This document shows, in pieces, positions 20,127-37,091 of a stretch of DNA of 64,000 bases. Positions within the stretch are counted from its first letter, which is position 1, and every line of letters begins with the position of its first letter. The position numbers were made by a program, and so were the translations under genes. The stretch comes from Amorphochlora amoebiformis (taxonomy: Eukaryota; Cercozoa; Chlorarachniophyceae), in the NCBI GenBank assembly GCA_054601695.1, contig BAAHQB010000205.1, positions 248,001 to 312,000 on the forward strand. Reading direction: 5' to 3'. The notes beneath the pieces are model-generated. The model ran no database searches. It had not been told where the DNA came from and saw only the letters and a list, made by a program, of their open reading frames with translations.

Positions 20127-20180
<54 letters not shown>

Positions 20181-20640
20181 GCCTACACTTTTACAAACAT
20201 TTACATGGGTTAGGATTTGGATAAGTTGTGGCCGATTTGGTTGAAAGAGCTTAAAAAGAAGGTTTTATAACATATGTCGAACTATTGAAATCTACGATTA
20301 ACATCGGACGATATTCTCCCTCACTGTTTCCCTCCTTGTCTTTCTCCCTACCTGTCTCTGACTCTCTTCTCCCCACTAGTGTAAAAGAAAGGAGAGATAC
20401 GAGATTATGATAGACTCTTGAATTTCCACATTAGTTTTAAGGGAAGGGGGGGAGCGGAAGAGAAAAACTACCTATCTTCCTCTCGCTCTCACTCACTCCC
20501 ATTTAAATCCCTTGTCACGCAGGAGGACATGGTTGATGAGACCAGGACGATTCTGGAATCGAAAAAGAACGTGTTAACCAATCATACGGTGACACCTGCT
20601 TGTTTGCATAATAATGAGCATATATAAATATGTTCATATA

Positions 20641-20677
<37 letters not shown>

Positions 20678-20679
20678 GT

Positions 20680-20719
<40 letters not shown>

Positions 20720-20761
20720 ACATAAATTATATAATATGTATATATATATATATATACATGT

Positions 20762-20829
<68 letters not shown>

Positions 20830-21068
20830 TCATATACACATACACACATATATATATATATATATACACGTAATTGCATATGTAATTGGCAAATCCTTCT
20901 ATCTTAGTATATATATATATTTCTTTATTATTATACTAAATTATTTATTTAATGAATTAAAATTAGTGCACATTACTAAAAACCGAACAAATATATAGTA
21001 TACACACAAATATATAAATACATAAAAATATATATATATATACATATGTATATATATATATATATGCA

Positions 21069-21123
<55 letters not shown>

Positions 21124-21368
21124 ACATACATACAATATACATCCATACATATACACATACAGACATATACACTTTCAATCATAAATACATGCATACATGT
21201 TAAAATTTTTTTTTGGATGTGAGGTTTCCTGTTTGTAGTGTGTGACTAGGCGTGACATTTATGACCTGTTAGACCACTTCGGGTTGTGAATCCTTTTCGC
21301 ATGTGATACATTTAAAGGATGATTTGACATAAATATATACATACATGCATACCAGCATACATACATGC

Positions 21369-21444
<76 letters not shown>

Positions 21445-21710
21445 ATGTGTGTATGTATATTATATACATACATATATACATACATACATGCATACATATT
21501 CTCAGAAGGAATGCCTAAGGCGAGTCCTTGAGATGAGGGAGAAGGCATTGTATGACACTGACAAGAGGTAAGAAATCGCTATATTTCATAGTTGTAAGAC
21601 CCTATCCGACTGTGCACACGTGTATCAGATGGGAGGCCGATGTCGCGTTATCTAGGCAGCTGAGAGAAGAGATAAAGTGTGACTGCATGTATACGAATAT
21701 GTGTTTATAA
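18291..21710 (+). CDS. Chromodomain + PTM-type Tudor chromatin protein with helical tail
   Basis: Plus-strand exons 18291-18382, 18444-18510, 18671-18701, 18756-18849, 19132-19909, 20523-20588, 21506-21567, 21629-21710 sum to 1272 nt (423 residues plus TAA). Exons 1-2 form a chromodomain: MIVARRSS..., [13 protein letters not shown], then across a 61-bp phase-2 intron [20 protein letters not shown]. Exon 5 encodes a Lys/Ser/Pro-rich linker and then [12 protein letters not shown] and [18 protein letters not shown], the signature of plant PTM/DIR17-like Tudor domains, which read methylated histone tails. Exons 6-8 are helical ([42 protein letters not shown]). Expected role: nuclear histone reader. 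Uncertain points: the start (ATG 18291, or exon from 18264 with an upstream exon), the weak CT|GTACGC donor of exon 4, and the exon 5 donor. Confidence 0.7.
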
Positions 21711-21808
21711 ATTTATATATATATATATATATATAATATATATATATATATATTATATTTATATATATATATATTATATATATATATATATATAAAAATA
21801 AATATATG

Positions 21809-21857
<49 letters not shown>

Positions 21858-21901
21858 ATATAGGTATATATATGTCTATATATATATATATACTATCGTT
21901 A

Positions 21902-21945
21902 TCTCCAGCAGCTAGAAAGGAGATAAAGTGTGAGTGTACAGTGTA
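21902..21945 (+). pseudogene. Decayed partial copy of the last chromodomain-gene exon
   Basis: CAGCTAGAAAGGAGATAAAG and following GTGTGA match 21658-21682 of the terminal exon with one base deleted, which shifts the frame. It lies 240 bp downstream across (AT)n. Confidence 0.55.
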
Positions 21946-21958
21946 TGAAATACGGTTG

Positions 21959-21998
<40 letters not shown>

Positions 21999-22012
21999 AA
22001 TACATACATATA

Positions 22013-22099
<87 letters not shown>

Positions 22100-22179
22100 A
22101 GTGTGTGTGTGTATTCTCGTGTGTTTGTAAATATACATGCAAATATGTATATATGTGTGTGTGTTTTTAAAGGTATATT

Positions 22180-22219
<40 letters not shown>

Positions 22220-22316
22220 CTATTTATATGCAAATGTTTATGTGACATATAGTGTATGTAGGGTAATGTTCATGTAAACACACAACAAAATACACACATA
22301 TAAATGTATATATATA

Positions 22317-22375
<59 letters not shown>

Positions 22376-22589
22376 TATGTATATATATACATATAGATAT
22401 AGATATTACACATTAGAGATATATACGATATCCATATACATATACAAATATAACCTAAAAAAAAAAGGAATCTCAAGATCCAACTAAGACAACAGAAGAA
22501 AAAGGTAATATTAAGGGTTTCAGATTAGTTTAGAATATTAGTTTGAAAAGCCAATTCACCTAGATTGAGCCCTTACGCTCTCTGTGCTA

Positions 22590-22690
22590 GGGTTAGGGTT
22601 AGCGTTAGCGTTAAGGTTAGAGTTAAGGTTAGTGTCAGGTATATTGGAGTTACGACAATGGATGATTTTGGGATAGGGTTAAGGTTAGGG
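22590..22690 (+). repeat. Degenerate TTAGGG-like array
   Basis: GGGTTAGGGTTAGCGTTAGCGTTAAGG-type degenerate units; no coding signal. Confidence 0.75.
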
Positions 22691-22821
22691 CTAAGGATTG
22701 TTGAATTAATATTTGTTGTATTTTGGAATTTTGTTTCGAATATCGGACGTGGTTATGTGTATATGCGGTTAAAGAAAGCGCGTTTACGATGACTTTAAGG
22801 TAGAGATTGGTTATATATATA

Positions 22822-22866
<45 letters not shown>

Positions 22867-22891
22867 TATGAATATATATACATGCGAACAT

Positions 22892-22928
<37 letters not shown>

Positions 22929-22972
22929 TATATATATATAATATATATATATAATATAAAAATATATATATT

Positions 22973-23015
<43 letters not shown>

Positions 23016-23079
23016 TTACCATATTAAGATACTGCGGTTACAATGACAAATATAAGAAAAGGGTTGAATGTGGGTGTGG

Positions 23080-23158
<79 letters not shown>

Positions 23159-23218
23159 GTATGATTATATGTATATATATATATATATATGTGCATGGAA
23201 ATATACAAATCTATGTAT

Positions 23219-23258
<40 letters not shown>

Positions 23259-23337
23259 TATATATAATATAATATATATATATATATAGATATATACAAA
23301 CCTATATGAACATACATATACATGTTATATTAATTAT

Positions 23338-23841
23338 AAGATCAGGGTTACGATTAAGATTAGGGTTAAGGTTAAGGTTAGGGTTAGCGTTAAGATTACG
23401 GTGCGAGTTGTTAGATTACGGTAAAGGGTAGGGTAGTGCTAAGGCTTAATTTGGGGTTATGGGCTACGATTAAGGTTCGTGCTGGTGCTAGAGGTTTGTT
23501 AAAGTTAGGGTTAGGGTTATGGTGAGGGTTGAGAGAGTTAACGTTATGTTGAAGTTAGGGTTAAGGTTGAGCTAAGGCTAGGGTTAGGGGTTTGATAAGT
23601 TAAGGTTAGGTTTAGTGTTAAGGGTTTGTTTAAGTTCGGGATAGCGTTAAGGTTTGGGCTAGCGTTAGGATTGGTTAGGCTTAGGGTTAAGGCTAGGAGG
23701 TAAGGGTTAAGGTTAGGGTTGGGGTTAGGTTTAAGAGTTATGGTGAAGGTTAGGGTTGAGTATTGGGTTAGGGTGTTGGTAAATGTTAGAATTAGACTTC
23801 GGGCTAGGCTTCGGGTTAGAGTAAGCTTTAGAGTTAAGCTA

Positions 23842-23845
<4 letters not shown>
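23338..23845 (+). repeat. Longest degenerate TTAGGG-like array (about 500 bp)
   Basis: Irregular TTAGGG/TTAAGG/GCTAGG/GTTACG units on one strand over about 500 bp, bounded by (AT)n on the right. Units are too diverged for an active telomere, so this looks like an old interstitial array. Confidence 0.8.
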
Positions 23846-23888
<43 letters not shown>

Positions 23889-23927
23889 GTATGTGTACAT
23901 ATATACATGTTATATGTATATTATATA

Positions 23928-23961
<34 letters not shown>

Positions 23962-24020
23962 GCATATATACATATATATATATATATAATATTTATACTT
24001 ACAGTATATAATATAAGTAG

Positions 24021-24120
24021 GTATGTCCGCGACGACATTAGGTTGATATGTGACTTCTGTAAAGAGTTAGCTTCCCTGAGGCATTATCATACATCTGATC
24101 ATGAATGCCTAGAATTAAGA
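24021..24120. other. Strand-ambiguous exon candidate
   Basis: Plus strand: after a TAAGTAG acceptor, YVRDDIRLICDFCKEL...HTSDHECLELR then TAG, with a CxxC...HxxxxH spacing reminiscent of a zinc knuckle. Minus strand: after AATTCTAG, IHDQMYDNASGKLTLYRSH then TAA. Both frames look protein-like and I cannot decide between them. Confidence 0.3.
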
Positions 24121-24238
24121 TAGTATTGTATCAAGGTGACCCAAACACATCGGAAACTTTTAATATGCATGTATTCAAGACTCATCGGATACATGTACGT
24201 ACATGTACGTACGTGTCGAGCTTACATACATGCATACA

Positions 24239-24283
<45 letters not shown>

Positions 24284-24309
24284 TATATATTTATATATAT
24301 ATATATATA

Positions 24310-24984
24310 CTAGATATATATATATCTAGTGTATATATATATATATATATATATCTAGATATATGTGACAGTGTGTGTGTGTCATCCTGCTAGTCCTGTC
24401 ACATAAGTCTAGTCTAGTGTGTATGCGGCACTATCCTAGTATCTACTATCCATCTAGACTTTGATATCAATGATCCAGACGATTGGAACGAGCCTAGTAC
24501 ATGTAACATGAAAACTATGGCAAAATGTATAGCTAGATAGGCTAGCACACTAGCTAGACTAGATCTACTAGATCTAAACCATAGAGTCAATCCAGCGCCG
24601 CAGGCCTCATCTACTGATCTAGTCAATTTGAATAGTTAAAATGTGGCCTAAATACAGAAATATACTACGCTATCCGACATGGATCTAGATTGATATTTAA
24701 TATCTGCCATGATCATATCTAGCATATATATATATATGTATATCATGACACAATTGTATAGACATGTGTCATGATATACTATAAAGTATGAAAAACTGAG
24801 TCTAGGAGTATATAATGATATACACACATATATACACATATTTATCCATATATATATGTACTAGATATGTATGTGTGAAAATATATGTATGTTATAAATA
24901 TACTAGTATATTAAACTTAAATATATATACGACATGTATTCGGCAGATTCATATGATCATGTATATACTAGAGTCTATATACTC

Positions 24985-25029
<45 letters not shown>

Positions 25030-25060
25030 GTATACTATGATATATATAACTATGTCTAGT
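24310..25060. repeat. CTAG-rich palindromic segment
   Basis: About twenty CTAG tetranucleotides in 750 bp, many inside palindromes such as TCTACTAGATC and GCTAGCACACTAGC. No exon supported. Confidence 0.55.
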
Positions 25061-25064
25061 ATGT

Positions 25065-25245
25065 AGGTGTACCCCGATTATGTACGCATCTTAACCCATA
25101 TATATGATTTAACTATGGTGGCGCTCCAACTTAATCCTACATAAATCTTTTAAGGTGGTACTATACTAGTATATACATATATTTAAATATATATATATAT
25201 ATATATAAATGGATATATATAATTTATATATATACATACATACAC

Positions 25246-25289
<44 letters not shown>

Positions 25290-25453
25290 CTAGGATGGAG
25301 ATGGCCTCCCACCTTAACCTTGTAGCAAAAACGCCCCACGTTAACCCTACATGCATAGCTAAGGTGGCGCCTAAACCACATAGCTATAGTAGCGCTCCAC
25401 ATTAACACTATATATATATTTTTAATATTACATATACACATATATATATATAT

Positions 25454-25511
<58 letters not shown>

Positions 25512-25586
25512 CTAAGGTGACACACCACTACCATATCCTAGTATATATATATATATATATACATATATATATACACATATATATGA

Positions 25587-25617
<31 letters not shown>

Positions 25618-25643
25618 CATACATATACACATACATACATGTA

Positions 25644-25696
<53 letters not shown>

Positions 25697-25780
25697 GGCA
25701 CGTCACCTTTACCCTATAGCTACGTTGGCACACCGCTTTGCTCTTAAGCAAAGTGGCCCCCTACCTCAATTCTATATATA
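25065..25780. repeat. Diverged dispersed repeat cut up by (AT)n
   Basis: Islands share GCTAAGGTGGC and CCACnTTAACCCTA words, at about 25112-25160, 25296-25400, 25510-25540 and 25690-25770, separated by (AT)n. This looks like an old tandem repeat expanded apart by microsatellites. Confidence 0.5.
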
Positions 25781-25814
25781 TATATATATATAAATTTGTA
25801 CATATATATATATA

Positions 25815-25858
<44 letters not shown>

Positions 25859-25898
25859 CATATATATATACATATATATATATGTATATATATATATA

Positions 25899-25972
25899 GC
25901 TGAGGTGGTTCAGTTGATAACAGAGTGACACCGCTGTTGACGAAGGTTGAAAGTGCGATTCTGGGAGTGATA
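25899..25972 (+). pseudogene. tRNA-like sequence, degenerate (Asn-like)
   Basis: GCTGAGGTGGTTCAGTTGAT resembles the acceptor/D-arm start, CTGTTGAC an anticodon loop with GTT, and GAAGGTTGAAAGTGCGATTC the TpsiC arm. The 3' acceptor strand does not pair with GCTGAGG. It is probably a tRNA-derived relic or SINE head rather than a functional gene. Confidence 0.4.
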
Positions 25973-25974
25973 GA

Positions 25975-26120
25975 ATGAAGAAAGAGGAAGAGGGAGAGGT
26001 CGGAGGAGAAGGAGAATGAGACTTGGGACCCCAGGGAGGGTCGAAGGAAGTTAGAGGAATAGAGTGGTTTGAGGGAGAGTGAGATGGAGGGTAAGCGAGG
26101 AGAGAGAGCTGAGACGATGG
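25975..26120 (+). repeat. GA-rich purine tract
   Basis: GAAGAAAGAGGAAGAGGGAG-type low-complexity sequence following the tRNA-like element. Confidence 0.7.
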
Positions 26121-26129
26121 CTTTATATA

Positions 26130-26184
<55 letters not shown>

Positions 26185-26192
26185 TACTTCAA

Positions 26193-26429
26193 TTATAAAT
26201 AATTAATACAATGTACATATTTATATATGTAATTACATATATAGTTATCATTGTATATAAATATAAATCCGCATGTGAAAGAGCCCAGACAATGTTGTAT
26301 CCTCTCACTCCACTCTTTGGAGCACGTGAGCGTACCAGAGGGATCTCTCTCATATACCCACGCTGACGATGCTTTCGGTTTGATTTTAAGGATTAATCGA
26401 TCATTGAATGCATCATCTACCGGGTTCAT
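26193..26429 (-). CDS. Candidate small ORF, 78 codons, unrecognised
   Basis: The minus-strand frame starts MNPVDDAFNDRLILKIKPKA and continues SSAWVYERDPSGTLTCSKEW. The last 25 codons fall in AT-rich sequence and look non-coding, so the true end may be a splice site. No domain recognised. Confidence 0.35.
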   Translation of the reverse strand: MNPVDDAFNDRLILKIKPKASSAWVYERDPSGTLTCSKEWSERIQHCLGSFTCGFIFIYNDNYICNYIYKYVHCINYL

Positions 26430-26990
26430 TTTTTTAAACTAACAATACTTAATTATTTAATGTGAAGGAATCCTTTGAATTAATTCCCTTCACTATTAAT
26501 AATTATTCTTGATTTACAATATTTTAGGGAGATATATATATCTTTTTTTAGATTCATTTAATGGGAGGGTAGTATCGATGATTAGGATATTTCTTTAATG
26601 ATCATGAACATTGCGAATGTAGTAATAGTTCTATAGAAGAGTCATAAATTAATACCTAGGGCCTTAAACACCGTATGGCGCGATTCGCAGGTAGCGGCCC
26701 ACAGCAGAGTGAGAGCGCAGATAACATATATACAGAGACTAATGAATCCAAGTAAAGACGACAACACTACTATATAAAAAAAAATCATAGGAAGAAATCT
26801 CGAGACACACTTCGCACATGCCTCAAGAAAAGAGAGGAATTTGACTCGGAAAGCTTCAACGAAACAATAGAAGGAATGGAGACATGAGACAAAGAACACT
26901 TATGAACGCTCACTCTGCCGTAAATATACATGACTATATTTGGGTGGTTACAACACAGGAACGTGTCTAACAGTTGTGGACGTATATTTA
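26430..26990. other. AT-rich unique sequence, no supported gene
   Basis: Contains a hydrophobic 85-codon minus-strand frame (26899-26642) that could encode two membrane helices, but splice and start support are lacking. Confidence 0.5.
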
Positions 26991-26999
26991 GCAGAATCT

Positions 27000-27995
27000 A
27001 AGACTCTTGGAAGAATGGTTCCGGCCGTGTAAATATGTACACGGGTTCTGTTGACCATGAGGATAAGTATGAGTGTGTCCCCTAAGAGCAAGTATACTGA
27101 CATTAAATGTATACATAAGTGTTTGGAACCCGTGAGAGCAAGTATAATGTAAATATGCGACCGTGTAAACATGTACATAAGTGTTTGGAACCCGTGAGAG
27201 CAAGTATAATGTAAATATGTACATAAGTGTTTGGAACCAATGAGAGCAAGTATAACGACCGTGTAAACATGTACATTGGTGTTTAGAACCCGTGAGAGCA
27301 AGTATAATGACCGTGTAAATATGTACATAGGTGTTTGGAACCCTTGAGAGCAAGTATAATGACCGTGTAAATATGTACATAGGTGTTTGGAACCCGTGAG
27401 AGCAAGTATAAGGACCGTGTAAACATGTACATTGGTGTTTAGAACCCTTGAGAGCAAGTATAATGACCGTGTAAATATGTACCTAGGTATTTGGAACCGA
27501 TGAGAGCAAGTACACCGCGCTTACCGTGCACATATGTACATAAGTGTTTGGAACCCGTGAGAGCAAGTATAACGACCGTGTAAACATGTACATTGGTGTT
27601 TGGAACCCGTGAGAGCAAGTATAATGACCGTGTAAACATGTACATTGGTGTTTGGAACCCGTGAGAGCAAGTATAATGACCGTGTAAATATGTACATACG
27701 TGTTTGGAACCCGTGAGAGCAAGTATAATGACCGTGTAAAGATGTACATTGGTGTTTGGAACCCTTGAGAGCAAGTATAATGACCGTGTAAATATGTACA
27801 TTGGTGTTTAGAACCCGAGAGAGCAAGTATAATGACCGTGTAAATATGTACCTAGGTATTTGGAACCGATGAGAGCAAGTACACCGCGCTTACCGTGCAC
27901 ATATGTACATAAGTGTTTGGGACCCATGAGAGCAAGTATAACGACCGTGTAAATATGTACATTGGTGTTTGGAACCCGTGGGAGCAAGTAATTAC
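27000..27995 (-). repeat. 52-bp minisatellite, about 19 units
   Basis: The unit includes GACCGTGTAAATATGTACAT and GAACCCGTGAGAGCAAGTAT; successive GACC anchors sit 52 bp apart (27257, 27309, 27361, 27413). The first units (27110-27240) are shortened. A variant pair containing CACCGCGCTTACCGTGCAC occurs twice, with its block starts 369 bp apart (about 27481 and 27850), a higher-order repeat. 52 is not a multiple of 3, so all three minus frames stay open with rotating peptides such as LYLLSRVPNT; this is not a gene. Confidence 0.85.
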
Positions 27996-28008
27996 CGTGT
28001 ATATATGA

Positions 28009-28055
<47 letters not shown>

Positions 28056-28163
28056 GCATATGCACATATATATATATATATTCATATATATATATATATA
28101 TATATATATGTGTTACATGCAAACACCTCATTACAGTTTATACCATAGTATATATATATATAT

Positions 28164-28219
<56 letters not shown>

Positions 28220-28238
28220 ATGTGTTTGTATAAAATAG

Positions 28239-28282
<44 letters not shown>

Positions 28283-28336
28283 TATATACATGTATATATA
28301 TATATATAAAGATACAAATTACACATATATGTGGAT

Positions 28337-28367
<31 letters not shown>

Positions 28368-28368
28368 C

Positions 28369-28402
<34 letters not shown>

Positions 28403-28587
28403 TATATATGTATATATATATTATATAATTACATATATATATACTTATATATAATATATATAAATATCAATATATATATATATATATAACATAAACAACA
28501 TATAAATATAAATCTATATATATATATATGTTATATATTACATATATAAACTATTGTAATATATATATATATATATGTATATATAGT

Positions 28588-28620
<33 letters not shown>

Positions 28621-28748
28621 CTATACACATATATGTTTGTGTGTGTAATATGTACTTATATATGTATATATTTATGTATACATACGTATATATGTATATA
28701 TATTACAATATATATATATATATACTATGATATATATATAATATACTA

Positions 28749-28828
<80 letters not shown>

Positions 28829-28850
28829 ACATGCATATAGCATATTATAA
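27996..28850. repeat. (AT)n block
   Basis: AT dinucleotide repeats with TG/CA interruptions. No exon seen. Confidence 0.9.
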
Positions 28851-29227
28851 AACGCTAATCTTAACGCTAACAATAGTAGTAACCCTGACGCCAATTGACC
28901 CTAGCTATCGCTAACCCTACAAAGGTAACCGGTCAACGCTAACTGTATCCACCATCCATTTTAGATCATTAGCCATCATGAGCAATAATAATTATTTGAG
29001 TGTACTAAGCTAAGAGTAGCGCATTTGTATCTAAGCCGCAGCAAGGCGAGGTTGTACTATGCCACCGACTAAGATTATGTAACGCTAGTGACTTCTGGTG
29101 TGACGGATCGATGAATCAGGCTGATAATTCCCATTGTCGGTAGGCTAATTATTTCTAGAGTTTAGTGACGTACGACTAGTACTGTATCATTTATTTTGCC
29201 TTAAACTTAGTATGTCTTATAAGGTAC

Positions 29228-29258
<31 letters not shown>

Positions 29259-29586
29259 CATGATATATTACATCAAATCAAACCGTTGAACCGTATGAAA
29301 GAACAATTCGAATACTCCCCAGATTTATTTCACACAATTTTCTATCTCTCCCTAACTAGCTGTCATTCTATCTGCTTAGATATCTACACCTATCTACATA
29401 GCTGTCCATTATCTCTTCCAACGAGGGTTAGACCAGTTAGAAACTTTCGGTAGGCGCACGAAATTGAGAGCCTGGATCGGAGGGGGTAAGAAGAGAGAGA
29501 GAGAGAGAAAGAGACAGAAAGAGAAACGAATAAGAGAGAGATAAACGAACTAGAAAGAGGAGAGGAAGGAAGACGTCAATAGTACC
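28850..29586. other. Unique sequence with a short CCCTAA-like block
   Basis: 28850-28925 has degenerate CCCTAA words. 28930-29230 and 29270-29490 show no supported exon. 29490-29570 is GA-rich. Confidence 0.6.
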
Positions 29587-29664
29587 TAGGACTGCAAAGC
29601 GTCGAAGACTATACTAAACCTTTTGTCTCCTATTGCACATTCTATCCGATCTCCTAGAATCTCC
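29587..29664 (-). CDS. Candidate 3'-terminal exon, unrecognised
   Basis: A CATATCAG acceptor on the minus strand leads to an open frame, MEILGDRIECAIGDKRFSIV... followed by FDALQS and TAG. The other two frames close quickly. Confidence 0.4.
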
Positions 29665-29696
29665 ATCTGATATGCGAACATAACAATTATTAAATA

Positions 29697-29763
<67 letters not shown>

Positions 29764-30072
29764 ATATACTCATTTGCATAAGAATAATGTGTTATTACCC
29801 ACATAAATATGCATACAAAAATGAATTTATGTATATATAGATTTTATATATATGTATATATTTACATGTATATAAGTATATATGTATGACATATATTTCG
29901 TATATGTGTTTATATATAAATATACACTATATATATATATGTATATATATATATATTTATATATAAATAAATATATGTGTATGACATATATTTTTGTACA
30001 TATATATATTTTTACTATATATATGTATGTATACATACATATATATATATATATATATTATTTATTTATATA

Positions 30073-30154
<82 letters not shown>

Positions 30155-30189
30155 CACATATAAATATACATGTATGACATATATTTCTG

Positions 30190-30232
<43 letters not shown>

Positions 30233-30577
30233 ATGTTTGAAAGAATTCTGTGTATGTTATGTACAATCAAACATGTTTAGATTCACCATATTTGTGTACA
30301 AATGCCTTATTCACACATATAAATATAACTATATGTACATTAACATCAATAAATACATATATATATATATACATATATATGTCTATATATATACACACAT
30401 ACATATATATATATATATACATTTTCTATGCTATATATATATATATATATGTACATATTTCTATACATACTATAAATACACACACACATATATATATATA
30501 TATGTATATGTATGTATATATATCATTATAAAGATGTATTTATAATATGTGAGTACGCGCGCACACACACACACACG

Positions 30578-30619
<42 letters not shown>

Positions 30620-30628
30620 GTATATATG

Positions 30629-30690
<62 letters not shown>

Positions 30691-30827
30691 ATATATATAT
30701 ACATATATATATACATACATATATATATATATTACCTATCCCGATCAAAAACCAGCTATATATAATTTACATATATATATATATAACGCGTATACATGTA
30801 TGTATAAATATATATATATATATATAT

Positions 30828-30880
<53 letters not shown>

Positions 30881-30885
30881 TATGT

Positions 30886-30968
<83 letters not shown>

Positions 30969-31685
30969 TCACATCACATACAAACATATAGATACAAACA
31001 GATACCCAAACCCAACCCAATACCCCCTCAGTCTCGAAAACCCTCGCGGGTCCCCCTCCGCCCCTCTCTTTCTCTTTTCTTCTCGACTCCCCACATCCCT
31101 CCCCTTCCTCTCCATCCAACTCCGTAAGGTCAGGTTTGGGAAAAGGGTTGGAATTGGAGTTGGAGTTAGGGTTAGGGGTTGGCGTATTGGTAGAGTTAGA
31201 GTTTGGTGTGAGATGCCAGGCAAGAGTCATGTGGGGCCTTGGGTTCTGATGTTAGATATATATAATATATATATATATATATACATATATATACATATAT
31301 ATATATATATATACTGTCACATTTTTACATATGTACACATATACATATTCACAAATATACACATAAACACACTTACATTTATACATTATGTTTAGTGCAC
31401 ACATATACGTATGTATACATACTACATTTGTTGCATTTGTAGCACACATATGTATGTACATACATATGTACACATATATGTACACATATACATATATGAA
31501 TGTACACATATACATTTGTGTATAAAAGTATTTCTACACATACATACATATGCATATAAATGCATACATTTAGACACACACACATACACACCATATACAC
31601 TCATATGTGAACATAATCTACATTAATATATTACACACACATATGCACATGCAGATATGTATATTTATAAAATAAAATTTCGCAT
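29665..31685. repeat. (AT)n with TTAGGG-like and CT-rich islands
   Basis: Mostly (AT)n. 30990-31205 holds CCCAA/CT-rich sequence followed by a degenerate TTAGGG block. No exon seen. Confidence 0.7.
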
Positions 31686-31689
31686 GTTT

Positions 31690-36789
<5,100 letters not shown>

Positions 36790-36794
36790 CCGAG

Positions 36795-37091
36795 AAGAAC
36801 ACGTGTCCTCTGCCCCTGACTGTGCCCGGTGTGCCGTCAATACCGGATTCTCTCATTATTCTTTTTAAAATAAGCTATTATTACGTTCTTCTTGTATCAA
36901 TACTAGATATGTGCATATCCCCCTCGGATATTTGGAGATATGCTTTAAGCTGTTGTGTTTATGTTTTGGGTGATATCGACCAAAACATGTCGCGCTACAG
37001 GACCCCGCGTTCTCTGCCCCTGGGCTCCATCGCGTAGTCGCATTCCGTGTGAAAAACCCGCCCAACCGCCACCACTGTCGCACCTGTGATC
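36795..37091. promoter_or_regulatory. Divergent USB1 / DAHP synthase intergenic region
   Basis: About 300 bp of normal-complexity sequence between the USB1 start (minus) and the DAHP synthase start (plus). Head-to-head arrangement suggests a shared promoter; no core motif recognised. Confidence 0.35.

Noticed and set aside
27000-27995. CRISPR-like array of regularly spaced repeats
   Set aside because: Units are directly head-to-tail with no unique spacers, in a eukaryotic nuclear context.
26948-28131. Several overlapping minus-strand frames with repeated LYLLSRVPNT / IILALTGSKH peptides
   Set aside because: A 52-bp tandem unit read in three rotating frames; the frames overlap one another and carry no start or domain.
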